Below, in pieces: positions 24,725 to 33,202 of a stretch of DNA of 35,543 nucleotides. Where the stretch lies: positions 1 through 35,543 of the forward strand of contig FR882577.1 in the NCBI GenBank assembly GCA_000435715.1, in the 5' to 3' direction. How positions within the stretch are numbered: position 1 is the first letter of the stretch; every line of letters starts with the position of its first letter. A program made the position numbers and the translations under genes. The notes beneath the pieces are model-generated. The model was not told the origin of the DNA. It saw nothing but the letters and a program-made list of their open reading frames with translations, and did no database searches. Origin of the DNA: Firmicutes bacterium CAG:145 (GTDB lineage Bacteria; Bacillota; Clostridia; Peptostreptococcales; Anaerovoracaceae).

Positions 24725-25780
24725 ATGAAGGCGCTATTGTATAAGAGCGGCGGACGGGACAACGCGGAAATCTGTCAGGTTCCGGATCCCGTCTGCAAAG
24801 ATACCCAAGTATTGATAAGAGTAATGGCCTGCGGAATATGCAAACCTGCGGATTCAAGCCACGACAACGGGACGTCCATGTTGGGAGAATATCCTGTAAT
24901 ACCGGGACACGAGTTTGCCGGCATAGTTGAAGCCGTAGGAAAAAAAGTGACGAGATTCAAACCGGGAGACAGGGTGGCGGTAGATAACGGCGCCCCATGT
25001 ATGACCTGTTATTACTGCCAGAGAGGGCAGTTCGCTTTCTGTGAAAATTACAAAGCACTTGGTCAGAGCATAGACGGAGGCTTTGCGGAGCTGGTGGTCT
25101 CGCCCGAAAGCCATGTATACGCCGTACCCGGCAAAGTGTCAATGAGAGCGGCGGCGCTGAGCGAGCTGGTGGGCTGCGCGTATCACTGCATAGACAGATG
25201 TCAGATACCGCAGGCGGCAGACGTACTTATTCTGGGAAGCGGGGCCAGCGGTATGCTTTTGGCCATGCTGGCTAAAAACACTCAGGCCGGAACGGTTACC
25301 ATAATAGACTCTGTAAAGAGCAAGCTAAAGAAGATAGAGACGAAGGGCGTCAACACGGTGCTGGTGGACAGGAGCGATTACGCTATCCACGAAGCTGAAT
25401 TAAAGAGGCAGTTCCCAAAAGGCTTTGATGTGATAATAGACGCGTGCGGTAACGCACAGCTCATAGAAAGCAGCTTTGAACTTCTCAAGGCTCAGGGCAA
25501 ATTCTTGAATTATTCCTTTGCCTCTACAGACAAAAAAGATATTACACTCAACATGTCTCTCATAGCCCGAAAAGAACTCAGCTATATGGGAACTACTTTT
25601 CAGCATCATAATTTTGAGCAGGTGCTGCGTTCCATGGAGACCGGCAGAGTGGATCCGGAATTTATCATATCTGACGTATATCCTCTCGAACGCTACTTTG
25701 AAGCGTTGGATAAGAATATGAGCGACAGCGAGGCTATCAAGATAATCATAGAGCCAAACGGTCCATCCGAGGGAAGATGA
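24725..25780 (+). CDS. Zinc-dependent alcohol dehydrogenase 1
   Basis: A 351-residue medium-chain dehydrogenase of the sorbitol/polyol dehydrogenase type. The catalytic zinc set is Cys in CGICKPAD, His-Glu in PGHEFAG and a Glu in LSELVGCAYHC. The structural zinc is held by the four Cys of CMTCYYCQRGQFAFC. The nucleotide motif GSGASG is followed by an acidic IID, favouring NAD. It is paired with a near paralogue at 28129, each next to a VOC gene. The likely role is oxidation of a hydroxyl of the pathway intermediate. Confidence 0.92.
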   Translation: MKALLYKSGGRDNAEICQVPDPVCKDTQVLIRVMACGICKPADSSHDNGTSMLGEYPVIPGHEFAGIVEAVGKKVTRFKPGDRVAVDNGAPCMTCYYCQRGQFAFCENYKALGQSIDGGFAELVVSPESHVYAVPGKVSMRAAALSELVGCAYHCIDRCQIPQAADVLILGSGASGMLLAMLAKNTQAGTVTIIDSVKSKLKKIETKGVNTVLVDRSDYAIHEAELKRQFPKGFDVIIDACGNAQLIESSFELLKAQGKFLNYSFASTDKKDITLNMSLIARKELSYMGTTFQHHNFEQVLRSMETGRVDPEFIISDVYPLERYFEALDKNMSDSEAIKIIIEPNGPSEGR

Positions 25781-25804
25781 GACGGAAGGACGAAGGGAGA
25801 CAAA

Positions 25805-26719
25805 ATGAAGAAATTTAAATTTGCATCCTGCGAATACTGCTTTCCCGTATGGGGGTCTCTGGCGGTGGAGATGGCCGCCGAGGCAGGCTTTGACGGAATA
25901 GAAATCACAGACGGCGGAGGATATTTGCAGCCACATCCCGACAACAACGGATTTGTGGAATATGAGAGGCTGGGCCTTGATCTCAGCAGAAAGGACAATT
26001 TTCCACTGACGGATCCTTTTATTCAGGACGACTATATGGAGGCCGCAGCCAAACATGGGATAAAGCTCATGGGTATATATTTATATCTGCTGGAGAATCA
26101 GGGGTTTATTAAAAATTCCGACGACTCAAAGCAGGGGCAGCATTGCCGTGAAACGATAAAAAAAGCCATAGAATCGGCAGCCGTTATGGGGATACCGCAG
26201 GTGACTCTGCCTGTGAGAGGGCTATTCGGAGTTTTTCAGCATGAATATGCCTTTCAGAAGATAAAATACGCTCAGACTATCGCAGAGGAAAATGGAGTAC
26301 AGCTGCTGATAGTCAGCGACGGAGCGGCCCGGTGGCAGAAGGAGATAGCAGACAGGACAGAGGGAAAGGCTAAGCTCTCTTTTAATACTCTGGACCCTGT
26401 GGTCTGCGCCGCAGGGAAAGCTCCCGAGATGATAAAGGAGCTGGGAAAGGAATACATAAGACAGATCAGGGCAAGAGACCTGAAAGCCGGCACCGATGGA
26501 TTCGTAACCCGCCAGGGAGGCAAAAATACAACATTAGGCACAGGAGACGCCGGCTTCCTGCAGAGCGCCGAGGCGATAAAGAAAAGCGGTATCAGCGGCT
26601 GGGTGGTATCTGAGACTCCGTATTACAGCGGGCAGATAAACAAGGTAGGCGGTGACTTCTGCGAAGCGGCGTCAAGAGATGTAAATTTACTGAAGACAGT
26701 TTTTGGCGGAGGACTATGA
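25805..26719 (+). CDS. TIM-barrel protein 3, metal site largely lost
   Basis: A 304-residue paralogue of the barrels at 12151 and 26716, with the same CEYCFPVWG start and gapless alignment over the active region. Three of four metal ligands are replaced: Glu to Val170 (LIVSDG), Asp to Asn194 (SFNTLDP) and His to Arg222 (RQIRARD); only Glu270 (SETPYY) remains. It also carries an insertion of about 18 residues near residues 45-65. It overlaps the intact barrel gene by four bases, so a heteromer of intact and degenerate subunits is plausible. The frame is open and well translated, so this is not simple decay. Confidence 0.87.
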   Translation: MKKFKFASCEYCFPVWGSLAVEMAAEAGFDGIEITDGGGYLQPHPDNNGFVEYERLGLDLSRKDNFPLTDPFIQDDYMEAAAKHGIKLMGIYLYLLENQGFIKNSDDSKQGQHCRETIKKAIESAAVMGIPQVTLPVRGLFGVFQHEYAFQKIKYAQTIAEENGVQLLIVSDGAARWQKEIADRTEGKAKLSFNTLDPVVCAAGKAPEMIKELGKEYIRQIRARDLKAGTDGFVTRQGGKNTTLGTGDAGFLQSAEAIKKSGISGWVVSETPYYSGQINKVGGDFCEAASRDVNLLKTVFGGGL

Positions 26720-27564
26720 TGAAGAGATTTCAATTTGCAGCCTGCGAGTGGGCCTTTCCGTGCTGGGGAGACTTGGCAGTAAAGATGGCTCATGAAGCAG
26801 GGTTTACGGGAGTACAGCTGGGCGACGGAGGCGGCTCCATGCAGGGCTTCCCGCTACGAAACAAGAGAGTACAGGACTATTATCTGAATATTGCCGCCAA
26901 ATACGGCATGAGCTATCCTCAAATACATCTCTATACTTTAGGACATCAGGGATATTACAGAAACAGGCCGGAGAGCAGAGAAGGCCGCATATGCACAGAG
27001 AGCATCAAGCAAGGCATCATAGCCGCGTCGGAGATGGGAGTACCTTGCGTGACCATAGACGCCATGAGGCTCAACGATCCGGCGAAGAAAGCCTATGCCA
27101 TAACCGCTACCGATTATGCGGTAGCCTTGGGAGAAGAATATGGAATAAACATAGCGGTTGAGACTGATATGACCCTTGAGGATCATTTTACTTATATCGA
27201 CAGATACGGCGGAAAGCTCAAATTATGCTTCGACACCCATAACCCGTGTATGTACGGAACCGGATATCCGCCTGACATGATAAGAGCGCTGGGAAAAGAC
27301 AGAATGGATCATTTTCACATCAAGGATAACGGCGGCAACAGGGACGGATATGTCAATGTAGAGTCTCCGCTGGTTCCTTTCGGAACGGGAATCACATTTT
27401 TTGAAGAATCGGCCCGGGCGGTCAAGGAAATTGGATTCAGAGGATGGATAGTGTCTGAAAATATGTATTACCATCCGTCCATGATGAAAGGCGCAGCCGA
27501 CTATATAGACGCAGCACGCCGGGATGTAGAAGCCTTGAAGAAGGCTTATGGAACGGAGGAATAA
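26716..27564 (+). CDS. TIM-barrel isomerase/epimerase-like protein 4
   Basis: A 282-residue barrel with all ligands: Glu in IAVETD, Asp in CFDTHNP, His in DHFHIKD and Glu in VSENMYY. It is very close to protein 1 (12151), sharing CFDTHNPCMYGTGYPPDMIR and the following LGKDR, with near-identical DNA there. It starts at ATG 26716 or ATG 26719, overlapping the degenerate barrel, and is followed two bases later by VOC protein 4. The substrate is unknown. Confidence 0.88.
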   Translation: MMKRFQFAACEWAFPCWGDLAVKMAHEAGFTGVQLGDGGGSMQGFPLRNKRVQDYYLNIAAKYGMSYPQIHLYTLGHQGYYRNRPESREGRICTESIKQGIIAASEMGVPCVTIDAMRLNDPAKKAYAITATDYAVALGEEYGINIAVETDMTLEDHFTYIDRYGGKLKLCFDTHNPCMYGTGYPPDMIRALGKDRMDHFHIKDNGGNRDGYVNVESPLVPFGTGITFFEESARAVKEIGFRGWIVSENMYYHPSMMKGAADYIDAARRDVEALKKAYGTEE

Positions 27565-27565
27565 G

Positions 27566-28132
27566 ATGACTAAACTCAATATGGATCTGGTTTGCCAGGT
27601 AGCCGTAGTAGTTCCCGACCTTAAAAAGGGTCTGGAGTCCTTCAGAAGACTTTTCGGAATAGACGAGGACTCTCTTTCCTATTCTGATTCCACAGACGCC
27701 TATAGAGAAGGCAGGCTGAAAGAAGTCAAGTATAACGGCGCAGAAGGGGAATTCCACTATGAACAGTACAACTTTTTCATGGGCGGAATGGATATAGAAA
27801 TGTTTGCTCCTCTTAAAGGCTATGAAGATGAGGTAAACCCTTTTACAGACTTTTTGAGAGAAAACGGACCCGGCGTGCACCATCTCAACATACGGATGGT
27901 CAACAGACAGGAGGGAATAGATTACTTAAAAAACGAATTGGGAAAGATTCCGCTCTACGACCTGTATCATCTCGGAAGACACTGCACTTACTATGACCTG
28001 AGAAAGGAACTGGGAATAATAGTAGAATACGGTATGAGGGTGGTAGGCCCCAGAGCCGCTATGACAGAAGAAGAGATAGAAAAATTGACTGCCTACGGCA
28101 GCGAACTTGGTGAAATAAATGGGAGACGATGA
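27566..28132 (+). CDS. VOC-fold protein 4
   Basis: A 188-residue VOC protein with intact ligand positions: Gln in VCQVAVVV, Glu in DIEMFAP, His in GVHHLNI and Glu in GIIVEYGM. ATG 27566 with GGAGG just upstream is preferred to ATG 27548, which overlaps the barrel gene. A Glu/Lys-rich tail follows the common VVGPRA. Its stop overlaps the start of alcohol dehydrogenase 2. Confidence 0.86.
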   Translation: MTKLNMDLVCQVAVVVPDLKKGLESFRRLFGIDEDSLSYSDSTDAYREGRLKEVKYNGAEGEFHYEQYNFFMGGMDIEMFAPLKGYEDEVNPFTDFLRENGPGVHHLNIRMVNRQEGIDYLKNELGKIPLYDLYHLGRHCTYYDLRKELGIIVEYGMRVVGPRAAMTEEEIEKLTAYGSELGEINGRR

Positions 28133-29193
28133 TGAAAGCAGTTTTATATAAAAAAGGAGGAAGGGATAACGCCCTGTTTACAGAGGTACCTGACCCTGTA
28201 TGCGGCCCGGAGGACGTGCTGATAAGAGTATACGCGTCGGCCATCTGCAAGCCGGCCGATTTTGCTCACGACGGCGGATACTCCGTCTTCGGCAGGTATC
28301 CGCTGATACCGGGACACGAATATTCCGGCATAGTGGAGGCGACAGGAGAAAAGGTGATCCGTGTCAGGAAAGGAGACAGAGTGACGACGGATGCTAATAA
28401 ACCTTGCGGAAATTGTTATTTCTGCCGCAGAGGAGAAGTTCAGTTCTGTGACAAAAATGAAGCATACGGACAGACCATGAACGGTGGCTTCGCCCAGCTT
28501 GTGGCAGTAGATGAAAGTCTCGTTCACATAGTACCGGACAGCGTATCCATGAAGCAGGCTGCCATGAGCGAGCTGGTGGCGTGTGCATTTAACTGCATGG
28601 AGAGATGTAATTTCAAATACGGAGCAGATGTACTCATATTGGGCTGCGGAGCCAGCGGAACCATAATTGCGCAGATGACTGCAAGCGCGCAGGTGTCTTC
28701 TGTGACGGTCATGGACAGCGTCAGCAGCAAGCTGAAGAATATAGAGAAAATCGGAGCAGAAACCGTTCTTGTGGACAGAGAGAATCGACAAGGCTGCTGG
28801 TCGGCCTTAAGAGAGCGCTTTCCTCACGGGCTGGACTACATAATAGATACAACGGCCGATTCAGAACTGATAACTGAAAGCTTGGAGCTGCTGAAAAAGG
28901 GCGGAACTTTTGTCAACTATGCGTTTCAGAATAATGTCCGGGAGTCGAAGAAGGTGGAGATAGACACTAAGATGTTTGCCACAAGGCAGCTCAGCTACAT
29001 CGGTTCGACGTTTTCACATTACAGGATAGATCAGGCCCTCAGAGCCATGGAGACAGGTCAGGTGGATCCGTGCATGGCAGTCACAGCGGTTCTCCCTCTC
29101 GAGAAATTTTTTGAAGGGATGGATATGATGCGAAACGATGAAGAAACCGTCAAGGTGATATTTGAGCCTAACGGCCCATCGGATTCAGTATAA
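28129..29193 (+). CDS. Zinc-dependent alcohol dehydrogenase 2
   Basis: A 354-residue paralogue of the enzyme at 24725, with the same start MKA.LYK.GGRDNA. Catalytic zinc: Cys in SAICKPAD, GHE in PGHEYSG and Glu in MSELVACAF. Structural zinc: CGNCYFCRRGEVQFC. The NAD motif is GCGASG with a following VMDS. Both dehydrogenases keep complete active sites, unlike the TIM-barrel and VOC pairs around them. Translation starts at ATG 28129 or ATG 28132. Confidence 0.92.
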   Translation: MMKAVLYKKGGRDNALFTEVPDPVCGPEDVLIRVYASAICKPADFAHDGGYSVFGRYPLIPGHEYSGIVEATGEKVIRVRKGDRVTTDANKPCGNCYFCRRGEVQFCDKNEAYGQTMNGGFAQLVAVDESLVHIVPDSVSMKQAAMSELVACAFNCMERCNFKYGADVLILGCGASGTIIAQMTASAQVSSVTVMDSVSSKLKNIEKIGAETVLVDRENRQGCWSALRERFPHGLDYIIDTTADSELITESLELLKKGGTFVNYAFQNNVRESKKVEIDTKMFATRQLSYIGSTFSHYRIDQALRAMETGQVDPCMAVTAVLPLEKFFEGMDMMRNDEETVKVIFEPNGPSDSV

Positions 29194-29226
29194 ATCCTTG
29201 TAATAAAGCTCTATGAATTTTGTGTA

Positions 29227-29256
29227 TTGGCAAAATTCGAGAAAAACAAGTAACAT
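29227..29256 (+). promoter_or_regulatory. Possible promoter of the dehydrogenase-complex operon
   Basis: TTGGCA (29227-29232), 18-bp spacer, TAACAT (29251-29256). A short CGGCC/GGCCG hairpin lies at about 29280-29296 in the leader. Confidence 0.4.
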
Positions 29257-29339
29257 TAAAGATGGAGAAAGAAAGATATCGGCCTTGCAGGCCGGATATG
29301 TTTGACGAAAAATCACGAAAACGGAGGATATAGATCAAG

Positions 29340-30308
29340 ATGGCAGATTTATCTTTATTGCTTGAATTTTATGAGAACCTCGTAAAGAGCCGAAGATTCG
29401 ACGAGATGCTTTGGGACGCCTATGTAAACGGCAAACCTCTCGGAATGACTCATCTGGGTATCGGGGAAGAGGCTGTAGGAACTGCAACGATGAAAGCGTT
29501 CAGAGACACGGATATAGTTTGTCCTCATCACAGGAGCCACGCTCATATATTGATGAGAGGCTGCGATATGAGATCCATGCTTTCAGAGACGCTGCTTAAA
29601 TCTACCGGTACATGCAAAGGTAAGGCCGGAGAAGCTCACTTTGTAGACGCGTCAAAGAATCTTTATGTGCTGGGCGGCACACTGGGACCATGTTACACGG
29701 TACCAGTGGGATTCGCCTACAACTTCAAACACGAGGGTAAGGGAAATATAGCCGTGGCCTATTCGGGAGACGGCTCCACCTGCGAGGGACCTTTTTATGA
29801 AGGCGTAAATATGGCGGCTGCTTTTAAGCTTCCGGTGCTTTTCATAATACAGAACAACTTCTTCGCAATTTCAGAAGACTTCAGAAAGATGACGGGGCTT
29901 AACAGACTATCAACACGAGCCGCAGGCTTCGGCATACCGGGAGTGACGGTGGAAAACGGAAACGACGTGGAAGAAGTCTATGAAGCGACGATGAAGGCCG
30001 CCGAATATGTGAGAGAAGGCAACGGTCCTATGATACTGGAGATAATGACATGGAGAAAGATGGGCCATGCGCCTAACGAGGCAGGAACTAAGTATAAGGA
30101 TCCCGCAGAGCAGAAAGCGTGGCTCGAAAAAGATCCAATCAATATGCTTACAGCAAAGCTTAAGGACCAGTACGGCGTGACCGATGAAGAGCTCAAGGCC
30201 ATAGATGACAGAGTCGAAGAGCAGCTGACTGACGCGTGGGAATATGCCGAAAGCGCCCCTTACAGTCAGCCTGAAGTAGCGCTGAAGCACATATACGCCG
30301 GATGCTAA
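29340..30308 (+). CDS. 2-oxoacid/acetoin-type dehydrogenase E1 alpha subunit
   Basis: A 322-residue thiamine-diphosphate E1 alpha subunit. The TPP motif runs from GDG (residues 143-145) to NN (172-173), and a PHHRSHAH segment matches the region around the active-site channel. The loop usually written GRGGSMH in pyruvate and acetoin enzymes reads GKAGEAH here (residues 94-100), so the substrate may differ from both. It works with the E1 beta gene 16 bases downstream to decarboxylate a 2-oxo compound and pass the acyl group to lipoyl-E2. Confidence 0.9.
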   Translation: MADLSLLLEFYENLVKSRRFDEMLWDAYVNGKPLGMTHLGIGEEAVGTATMKAFRDTDIVCPHHRSHAHILMRGCDMRSMLSETLLKSTGTCKGKAGEAHFVDASKNLYVLGGTLGPCYTVPVGFAYNFKHEGKGNIAVAYSGDGSTCEGPFYEGVNMAAAFKLPVLFIIQNNFFAISEDFRKMTGLNRLSTRAAGFGIPGVTVENGNDVEEVYEATMKAAEYVREGNGPMILEIMTWRKMGHAPNEAGTKYKDPAEQKAWLEKDPINMLTAKLKDQYGVTDEELKAIDDRVEEQLTDAWEYAESAPYSQPEVALKHIYAGC

Positions 30309-30324
30309 GGAGGTAAGGAGATAT

Positions 30325-31317
30325 ATGGAAACTAAAAAAATGACATATATGCAGGCTCTGCGTCTGGCGATGGACGAGGAAATGGCCCGCGATGAAAAAG
30401 TTATACTTTTGGGGCAGGACGTAGGTATTCTCGGAGGGGCCTACGGAGTCACAGGAGACCTCTATCACAAGTACGGCCCGGATAGGATCATCGACTCTCC
30501 TCTGGCAGAGAACGCTATAGTGGGATTCGGAATAGGCGCCGCCATGACCGGCTGGAGGCCTATCATGGAGATAATGAAGATGGACTTCAGCATGTGCGCA
30601 TTAGACCCTATAGTAAACCATCTCGCCAAATACAGATATATGTCCGGAGGACAGATAGAAAAAATGCCGGGGGTGGTCAGGACTGCCATCGGAGGAGGAA
30701 CGAGATCCGGTCCTCATCACAGCCAGTCCGTATACGGCCTGTTTGCGGCTTTCCCGGGACTTAAGGTAGTATGTGCTTCCACACCGGAGGACGCCAAGGG
30801 TCTGCTCAAAGCGGCTATCCGTGACGACGATCCTGTATTCTTCTGCGAAGAGGCTGCCGCATACAGAATAAAAGGTGAAGTACCGGTAGATCCGGATTTC
30901 ATAGTTCCGATAGGAAAGAGCAGAGTCGTGTGTCAGGGCGACGCGCTGACGATAGCAGGATTTGGAACGGCAGTTCTCAAAGCTACCAAGGCTGCCCAGA
31001 TGCTCAGGGAAGAAGGCATTGACGTGGAACTGATAGACTTGAGAAGCCTCAGACCTCTGGATCTGGATCCGGTGACAGCCTCGGTAAGGCGTACAGGAAA
31101 ACTGCTGCTGGTAGATGAATTTACCGAGACTTTCGGCATCACAGGAGAAATCGCCTTTCAGGTAACCAGAGACTGTTTCGACGTTTTAAAGTCTCCGGTG
31201 GAAAGATGTACTCTGCCGGACACCATAATACCTGCGGCGCCTACGATGGAAGACTTCGTAATGCTCTCGCCGGAAAAGATAGCAGACAGAGCTAAAAAGA
31301 TGATAGATAAGAAATAA
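30325..31317 (+). CDS. 2-oxoacid/acetoin-type dehydrogenase E1 beta subunit
   Basis: A 330-residue E1 beta subunit that completes the E1 heterotetramer. Family segments: LGQDVGILGGAYGVT, DSPLAENAIVGFGIGAA (with the conserved Glu that activates TPP), GPHHSQSVYGLFAAFPGLKVV and VDEFTETFG in the C-terminal domain. The length is normal. A GGAGG site follows the E1 alpha stop. Confidence 0.92.
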   Translation: METKKMTYMQALRLAMDEEMARDEKVILLGQDVGILGGAYGVTGDLYHKYGPDRIIDSPLAENAIVGFGIGAAMTGWRPIMEIMKMDFSMCALDPIVNHLAKYRYMSGGQIEKMPGVVRTAIGGGTRSGPHHSQSVYGLFAAFPGLKVVCASTPEDAKGLLKAAIRDDDPVFFCEEAAAYRIKGEVPVDPDFIVPIGKSRVVCQGDALTIAGFGTAVLKATKAAQMLREEGIDVELIDLRSLRPLDLDPVTASVRRTGKLLLVDEFTETFGITGEIAFQVTRDCFDVLKSPVERCTLPDTIIPAAPTMEDFVMLSPEKIADRAKKMIDKK

Positions 31318-31335
31318 AAACAGGAGGAAATTAAG

Positions 31336-31599
31336 ATGGCAAAAGTTGTGAATATGCCTAAGATGGGCGAAGCTATGGAAGAGGGACAAATCGTTTCTTG
31401 GATGTATGAAGAAGGCGACAAGGTGGAAAAGGGAGAACCGCTGTTTGAACTCATGACAGACAAGTCCACCATGGAATTTCCATGTCCTCAGTCGGGCACT
31501 CTTCTCAAGATTCTGGTAGAATGTGAAGAAGACTATGACTGCGGAACACCTATCTGTATCATAGGAGAAGAGGGCGAGGATATCTCGGGACTTCTTTAA
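31336..31599 (+). CDS. Stand-alone lipoyl-domain protein (E2 lipoyl carrier)
   Basis: An 87-residue protein consisting of one lipoyl domain, with Lys43 in TDKSTME as the lipoylation site and the usual MPKMGE.MEEG start. In common complexes this domain is fused to E2; here it ends after the domain with no linker or subunit-binding domain. The lipoate ligase at 13048 is the likely modifier. It would carry acyl groups from E1 to the separate acyltransferase 26 bases downstream. Confidence 0.93.
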   Translation: MAKVVNMPKMGEAMEEGQIVSWMYEEGDKVEKGEPLFELMTDKSTMEFPCPQSGTLLKILVECEEDYDCGTPICIIGEEGEDISGLL

Positions 31600-31624
31600 G
31601 AGAGACAGGAGGAACAGAGCAAGC

Positions 31625-32323
31625 ATGAAACAGATTTCACAGACCATTCCTTATAAAGGAATGATTAAATCCATAGGCAAGAGGATGGAAGTCAGCGGCG
31701 CATATCCCATGTCATATCAGGGAATATATGTGGATGTCACAGACCTACTGGATTTCAGAAAAAAGATAAACCAAGAGAGAAATGTAAAGCTGACAGTAAA
31801 CGACTACATCGTAAAGGCCGCCAGCATATCGCTTCAGAGAGTACCGATCATGAACTCATCCTTCAACGAGGATATGACCCAGATACAGATGTACAAGTCA
31901 TGCAACATAAGCGTGATGACGGCATCCAAGAAGGGACTGGTAGCTCCTGTCCTCAAAGAGACTCAGGACAAGACTATTTTCCAGCTGTCGGAGGAGATGA
32001 AAGTTCTGATAGACAAAGCTAACGAGGGAAAGCTAAGCCCCGACGATTATGCGGACGGTACATTTGGAATCACCAATATAGGAAAACTTAATTCTTTCGA
32101 TTCCGTGCCGCTTCCTATGCCTCCGGAGCCGGCCATAATGACGGCATGTACGGCGAAGAAGATGCCTGTGGTTCTGGATGACGGAAAGGATACTATAGCG
32201 GTCAGGATGATGATGAAGCTGGTCATCGGCGGTGATCACCGCATACTGCAGGGAGTACCGCTGGCGCAATTTATAAACAGTATGAAGGAGTTGCTGGAAG
32301 ATCCGGCTTCTCTGTTAGACTAA
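31625..32323 (+). CDS. E2 acyltransferase catalytic domain, stand-alone and atypical
   Basis: A 232-residue protein that is only the 2-oxoacid dehydrogenase acyltransferase (catalytic) domain, without lipoyl or peripheral-subunit-binding domains. The catalytic His205 is present in GGDHRILQG, but the Asp of the family motif HxxxDG is Gln209. The Ser of the usual TISNLG is Thr in GITNIG. The fold segments TVNDYIVKAA and LVAPVLKE are clear. Transfer to CoA may still proceed through His205, but the active site is not standard. An acetoin- or unusual-acyl-specific E2 is possible. Confidence 0.88.
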   Translation: MKQISQTIPYKGMIKSIGKRMEVSGAYPMSYQGIYVDVTDLLDFRKKINQERNVKLTVNDYIVKAASISLQRVPIMNSSFNEDMTQIQMYKSCNISVMTASKKGLVAPVLKETQDKTIFQLSEEMKVLIDKANEGKLSPDDYADGTFGITNIGKLNSFDSVPLPMPPEPAIMTACTAKKMPVVLDDGKDTIAVRMMMKLVIGGDHRILQGVPLAQFINSMKELLEDPASLLD

Positions 32324-32332
32324 GGAATTTTG

Positions 32333-32370
32333 AAAGCCCCGGATTTGAACTCTTCGGGGCTTTAGATTTT
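32333..32370 (+). terminator. Rho-independent terminator after the E2 gene
   Basis: AAAGCCCCG (32333-32341) pairs perfectly with CGGGGCTTT (32355-32363), followed by AGATTTT. Confidence 0.75.
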
Positions 32371-32406
32371 ATATCGCCGGCTTTTGGCGGAGAAAAGGAG
32401 AAACGA

Positions 32407-33189
32407 ATGAAACTGTATGTGCTGGATCTGGGAAAAATCGTGATGAAAGGCGATAATCCCGTAACCGATGAAAAAGAAGGAGGCGAGGCGGCGATTCCCG
32501 TCTGCGCTTTTCTGATAGATTCACCGGAGGGAAAGATATTGTTTGACGCCGGATGCCACCCTCAGGCTATGGAGGGAGCGTGGCCTGAGGCCATGTGCGC
32601 TAACCCTTATGTGTTCGGCCGGGAAGCTACATTGCTAAGCCGCCTGAAGCAGATAAACGTAGAGCCTTCAGAGATAAGATACGTGGTGGCCTCTCACCTT
32701 CATCTCGATCATGCGGGAGGTCTTCACCTGTTTCCGCAGGCAGTGACTTATGTTCAGGAGCAGGAGCTTTTGAAGACCATGAAAGACCATGAGAATGGCG
32801 AGCCTGACATCTTTCACATGGAATGTGACGTAAAGAACTGGATAGATTTCGGAGTGAAATGGAAGACGGTCAATTCTGACCGGCCTGTCAGCATATGCGA
32901 CGGCGTATCCGTGATAGATCTCAAAAGCGGACATTCCTTCGGCATGCTGGCGCTCAAGGTAGATTTAAAGTGCGGCACATTCCTCTTGGTATCGGACGCC
33001 GCTTATTCGGCGCTTTATTACGGCCCTCCGGCCAGACGCTCGGGAGCTATATATGATGACGAAGGATATTTTGAGGCCATAGAGGCAATCAGGAAATATG
33101 AAGAAGAATATGATGCGATGGTAATATTCGGCCATGATATGGATCAATTCATAAGTTTGATAAAATCCACCGAAGGATTTTACGAATAG
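32407..33189 (+). CDS. MBL-fold hydrolase, N-acyl-homoserine-lactonase-like
   Basis: A 260-residue metallo-beta-lactamase-fold protein of the AiiA/AttM-like subgroup. The metal motif SHLHLDHAGG, an Asp in VSDAAY and a late His in FGHDMDQ are present, along with the N-terminal FDAGCHP typical of the subgroup. In a catabolic locus it more likely opens a pathway lactone or a thioester than quenches signals; this is inference. It lies between the E2 terminator and the E3 gene, with a GGAG site upstream. Confidence 0.87.
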   Translation: MKLYVLDLGKIVMKGDNPVTDEKEGGEAAIPVCAFLIDSPEGKILFDAGCHPQAMEGAWPEAMCANPYVFGREATLLSRLKQINVEPSEIRYVVASHLHLDHAGGLHLFPQAVTYVQEQELLKTMKDHENGEPDIFHMECDVKNWIDFGVKWKTVNSDRPVSICDGVSVIDLKSGHSFGMLALKVDLKCGTFLLVSDAAYSALYYGPPARRSGAIYDDEGYFEAIEAIRKYEEEYDAMVIFGHDMDQFISLIKSTEGFYE

Positions 33190-33202
33190 CGGATTCGTTC
33201 AG

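Noticed and set aside
29221..29296. Sigma-54 promoter before the E1 genes, as in acetoin operons
   Set aside because: A TTGGCA is present but no TTGC-type -12 element at the required spacing, and no AcoR-like activator gene nearby.
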